From Atopobiaceae bacterium (GTDB lineage Bacteria; Actinomycetota; Coriobacteriia; Coriobacteriales; Atopobiaceae), in the NCBI GenBank assembly GCA_017941705.1, contig JAGAVX010000005.1:16911-80910 (forward strand): a stretch of 64,000 bases of DNA. The letters are read 5' to 3'. Positions 61,749 to 64,000 of this stretch are shown here, one piece after another (position 1 is the first letter of the stretch; each line of letters opens with the position of its first letter). The position numbers and the translations under genes were made by a program. The notes below the pieces were generated by a model. The model searched no databases. It was not told where the DNA came from and worked only from the letters and a program-made list of their open reading frames with translations.

Positions 61749-61987
61749 ACCTACAACGTGACTTGTAGGTACTCTGCTAAACGCGCGTCTTGCCGCAGCC
61801 GACACCTCATGGTCCAGAGCCCAAACAGTGCCAAAAGCAAAGACCAACAAAACACATCGTAGGTGCGCGAAAGAGCTCAATCTGCCGTTTTCGAACATTT
61901 GTATGTACCTTTGGACTGCCCCGACCAAGTACCTCTACGCCAAGAGGCGAAAACCGACATACAAAGCAGCTTGTAGGTCACCTACAA
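61749..61987. repeat. Further ACCTACAA/TTGTAGGT palindromes
   Basis: A second palindrome with the identical CGTGAC loop at 61749-61770, 114 nt after the first, and a third in inverted order at 61971-61987 (TTGTAGGT-C-ACCTACAA). The recurring unit suggests a small mobile or recombination-prone repeat. Confidence 0.6.
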
Positions 61988-62211
61988 AACGAGCCCCAAA
62001 AAAGACGCATACAATTTGATGAGCGTTGTACGGGACACGCCATCTATTGCCTCTCAGGTCAAATCTTCCAGAACAATCTCGCCATCCCCCACTTACCAGT
62101 CCCCAGAAAGGGAATAATCGTATTAGTGTCGGCAGCTAGGCACGGACAATGGCAGATGCAGCGCATCGTCTCATCCGTTCGCAACCGTACAAAGCGAGGC
62201 TCGGGACAACC

Positions 62212-62880
62212 ATGAACAACACCAACAGCAACCAGCCAGACTTTCGCTCACGCCTTATCGCCTTCCTGGTCATATTGGCCGTGGGCTTTGTCATGGGATA
62301 CGTCAACGGCAGGGGCCAAGACAGCACGAAGGCGTCCGAAGCTCCTATAGTCCAAGAGCAGCAGGAGGACCAGCAGGCCGAGCGGAGCGAGCAGACGACT
62401 TCGCAACAGGCTGTCGAAGACGATCAGGATTTCAGCCTCGTCGACCAGTACGAGGAGGACGACAGTAGCGACTATTACGAGTATGACGAACAGGACGACT
62501 CGGGCGTCACAACCGTTGCCCCCGAACGAGGACCCACCATCGAGGAGGACGGCTGGTACACCACAAAGGACGAAGTCGCCCTGTACATCCATACGTATGG
62601 CAGACTGCCTGGCAACTACATCAGCAAGACCAAGGCTCGTGATCGTGGCTGGGTTGCCAGCAAAGGCAACCTCGACGAGGTCTGCCCCGGAATGAGCATC
62701 GGGGGCAGCCGCTTCTACAACGACGATGGCATGCTGCCCGACAAGAAGGGTCGCAACTGGACTGAGTGCGACATCAACTACCACGGAGGGCATCGCGGGG
62801 CAGAGCGAATCGTCTTCTCGAACGATGGGCTGGTCTTTTATACCGGCGATCACTACAGGACCTTTGAGCAATTGTATTAG
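62212..62880 (+). CDS. Membrane-anchored barnase-type ribonuclease
   Basis: 222 residues from ATG 62212. One TM helix (about 13-31, SRLIAFLVILAVGFVMGYV) is followed by a Gln/Glu/Asp-rich linker (about 40-108) and a barnase (guanyl-specific RNase, EC 4.6.1 family) domain (about 112-222). GRLPGNYISKTKARDRGWVASKGNL, WTECDINYHGGHRGAERIVFSNDG and GDHYRTF align with barnase; the catalytic Glu185, Arg195, Arg199 and His214 are all present. Secreted barnase lacks the TM anchor, so this enzyme would be tethered with its RNase domain outside. Its inhibitor gene starts 11 nt downstream. Confidence 0.9.
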   Translation: MNNTNSNQPDFRSRLIAFLVILAVGFVMGYVNGRGQDSTKASEAPIVQEQQEDQQAERSEQTTSQQAVEDDQDFSLVDQYEEDDSSDYYEYDEQDDSGVTTVAPERGPTIEEDGWYTTKDEVALYIHTYGRLPGNYISKTKARDRGWVASKGNLDEVCPGMSIGGSRFYNDDGMLPDKKGRNWTECDINYHGGHRGAERIVFSNDGLVFYTGDHYRTFEQLY

Positions 62881-62891
62881 GAGTACAGCTC

Positions 62892-63218
62892 ATGACCGAA
62901 CAGACCAAGATGCGTGACATCTATGAGGTTCCCATCGACGAGCGAGACCTGCTCAACATGGATGTCATTCATGACTACCTGCGCGTAACACTCGGGTTCC
63001 CCGAGCACTACGGAAAGAATCTCTCGGCGCTGGCGGACTGCCTGGGCGACATCAGCGAGCCAACGCGCCTGTACGTGATGCGCGATGCCACCATGGATCC
63101 CGACAGTGACTACGCCATGCAAATGGATCGTCTATGCATGGTGCTCCTGCGCTCGGCTCGCGAAAACCCCATGCTGTCGGTTTCCATCAATACAGTGAGG
63201 TGGCCATCCGCTGGGTAA
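62892..63218 (+). CDS. Barstar-family ribonuclease inhibitor
   Basis: 108 residues from ATG 62892; the GGAG ribosome binding site overlaps the barnase stop codon. Barstar pattern LGFPEHYGKNLSALADCLGDIS near residue 34 and a C-terminal core strand MLSVSIN. Asp49 (barstar Asp39) is kept, but the position of barstar Asp35 is Ser45 and Trp38 is Ala. The final residues (RWPSAG) are encoded by the start of a repeat block, so the original 3' end may have been replaced. It should bind and block the barnase in the cytoplasm before export. Confidence 0.88.
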   Translation: MTEQTKMRDIYEVPIDERDLLNMDVIHDYLRVTLGFPEHYGKNLSALADCLGDISEPTRLYVMRDATMDPDSDYAMQMDRLCMVLLRSARENPMLSVSINTVRWPSAG

Positions 63219-63470
63219 ACATACCTGTGAGTCAGCCGTGCACGCGCGAGGCCCGCGGGGCGGGCCCGCGTGTGGGCCATCTGCGGGGTAACCATGCCTG
63301 TGAGTCAGCCGTGCACGCGCGCGAAGCACGAGGGGGACGCCTGACAGGGCGAGCCCGGACGAAGGGTGAGCCACCTGTCCGGTTACCGCGTGTGGGCCAT
63401 CCGCGGGGTAAACATACCTGTGAGTCAGCCGTGCACGCGCGAGGCCCGCGGAGCGGGTCCGCGTGTACAC
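63200..63470. repeat. Three diverged direct repeats at the barstar 3' end
   Basis: TGGCCATCCGC, then GGGTAAACATACCTGTGAG and CAGCCGTGCACGCGCG recur with start points near 63202, 63275 and 63395 (periods 73 and 120 nt). Copies 1 and 3 are nearly identical over about 70 bp. Unit boundaries have GGCCCGCGG. No CRISPR-like spacing. The first unit overlaps the last six codons of barstar. Confidence 0.8.
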
Positions 63471-63663
63471 TTCGGCAGAATAACCTCATCCGCGCATAAG
63501 CCGTGCCCATGCAAAAGCACCTGCGCCAACATCAATATAAACAATTTGCATCGTTAGACATTCTCCGTCGAATTGTAAAAACTAACCAATAGGCAAAACG
63601 GTCAGGTAACCACATGTCATGCGTTGCTGGGTCACTCCAGCAGCGTGTCTCCCTAGCGGCCAG

Positions 63664-63701
63664 CGCCGCCCTAACGTCAGCGATCTGGCGTTAGGGCGGC
63701 G
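63664..63701. terminator. Long GC-rich hairpin
   Basis: CGCCGCCCTAACG / CGTTAGGGCGGCG stem (13 bp) with internal extension to a CGAT loop (about 17 bp in all). Not followed by a T-run on the plus strand. Possibly the end of the barnase-barstar transcript or a repeat. Confidence 0.5.
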
Positions 63702-63848
63702 TACCTGTCTTATTACAATAGCCCACGAGAGGGGCGATGTCTTGGCGAGGCAAGGGGCGTTCAGGCGTATCCCCCTTGATGGGGCGAGTCCGTGACGCCA
63801 CGGCACGTCCCGGCGAGGTTTGGTGAAGAACCCTGTTCGTCCAGACGA

Positions 63849-63854
63849 TATAAT
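63849..63854 (+). promoter_or_regulatory. Consensus -10 TATAAT
   Basis: A perfect TATAAT 86 nt before the last start codon. No good -35 is at standard spacing; AAGAAC at 63827 is 16 nt upstream. Possible extended or activator-dependent promoter. Confidence 0.45.
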
Positions 63855-63940
63855 CTCAAAGGCTGTGTTAACCCTCTCCTGACATTCTTGTCCGGCCCCT
63901 CGCCTAACCTCTCCAACGTATCCGAGCGAGAGGAGACGCC

Positions 63941-64000
63941 ATGTCCACGAGGGGCCTGGAGGGGATCGTCGCCGCCATGCGCGACGACGAGAGGGAGAGG
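63941..64000 (+). CDS. Unknown protein, N-terminal 20 codons only
   Basis: Begins ATG 63941 with GAGAGGAG 6 nt upstream: MSTRGLEGIVAAMRDDERER, then runs off the window. The visible residues are acidic/basic and helical; no family can be named. Confidence 0.7.
   Translation, partial: MSTRGLEGIVAAMRDDERER

Larger units (their letters stand above)
61547..62211. other. Intergenic stretch with ACCTACAA palindromes
   Basis: 665 bp between metH and the barnase gene, with lower GC than both. It contains at least three ACCTACAA/TTGTAGGT palindromes and further partial copies (GTAGGTGCGCG near 61859, GTATGTACC near 61901). Open frames on both strands arise from the repeats (PTSHVVGA-like peptides) and show no ribosome binding site, so no gene is called. 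Confidence 0.6.
63219..63940. other. Repeat block and promoter region before the partial gene
   Basis: 722 bp with the direct repeats, a short AT-rich tract (about 63530-63600), the hairpin at 63660-63705, and the probable promoter of the gene at 63941. No complete gene recognised. Confidence 0.6.

Noticed and set aside
61506..61928. 140-codon minus-strand frame with repeated PTSHVVGA segments
   Set aside because: Arises from the ACCTACAA palindromes and overlaps the metH end; no ribosome binding site or domain.
63200..63470. Possible CRISPR array
   Set aside because: Repeats are about 70 bp, only three copies, unequal periods (73 and 120 nt) and no cas genes.
1..64000. tRNA or rRNA genes
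   Set aside because: No cloverleaf-like or rRNA sequence was recognised on either strand by eye; a tRNAscan/Infernal search would be needed to exclude one fully.

Overview
The window is GC-rich, with closely packed genes, mostly ATG/GTG starts and strong purine-rich ribosome binding sites. The gene set suggests an anaerobic, host-associated actinobacterium of the class Coriobacteriia, probably an Olsenella/Atopobium-like lineage. Pointers are the GGGtGRT protein with its Fe-S scaffold-like partner, a Pth2-type peptidyl-tRNA hydrolase, many small sugar and amino-acid genes, and a C-rich-loop small RNA resembling the actinobacterial 6C RNA. This placement is inference from gene content only.

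Layout. 1-8.2 kb: a truncated GH13 alpha-glucosidase, a nucleoside deoxyribosyltransferase, an RpiR regulator beside a 53-codon remnant of a GH1 6-phospho-beta-glucosidase, a cytidylate-kinase-like protein, a LUD-domain protein, a TauE-type exporter, an MBL-fold enzyme and a tocopherol-cyclase-like protein. 8.2-20 kb: a candidate 6C-like small RNA, a HAD phosphatase, a DMT exporter, a two-gene ABC/FtsX exporter, ProX, a methyltransferase and a six-PASTA lipoprotein without a kinase domain. 20-28.6 kb: an intact 6-phospho-beta-glucosidase with a DasR-like operator, hisC, a HAD phosphatase, a GntR(YtrA)-DUF1648 pair behind a palindromic operator, a double-glycine-leader peptide lacking a normal start codon, a DUF4342 protein and a DUF47-PiT phosphate uptake pair.

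28.6-33.7 kb: the trpDCFBA operon (minus strand), without trpE/trpG, preceded by a tRNA-Trp T-box with a readable UGG specifier. 33.8-39.2 kb: a voltage-gated-type ion channel, a macro-domain/zinc-ribbon/HTH fusion protein, an ATC-hydrolase-family protein, a VWA protein and NADH oxidase. 39.4-43.6 kb: leuA-ilvB-ilvN (minus strand), preceded by a leucine-rich 38-residue leader peptide and hairpin typical of ribosome-mediated attenuation. 43.8-47.9 kb: a cupin regulator with an acyl-CoA synthetase, a three-SH3 secreted protein and a DUF554 membrane protein. 48-55 kb: a SWIM-SNF2 ATPase overlapping a DMT transporter, the Fe-S scaffold-like/GGGtGRT pair and murI. 55.3-61.5 kb: an AbiEi/DUF559-like orphan, Pth2, and a methyl-cycle cluster (metF, a free-standing MetH activation domain, a MetH lacking that domain). 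61.6-64 kb: palindromic repeats, a membrane-anchored barnase with its barstar, a direct-repeat block running into the barstar 3' end, and the start of a gene cut by the window edge.

The most unusual signal outside the genes is a family of four 67-bp inverted-repeat elements (3042, 30675, 55298, 56555). Their length is identical, and an asymmetric CGTG core sits at the same internal position in every copy. One copy lies inside the trp operon and another supplies the stop codon of a gene. A separate 137-bp element has a perfect 34-bp inverted repeat (39293-39429). Several GGGGACAG-type palindromes and other intergenic repeats complete the picture of a genome rich in small non-autonomous repeats.
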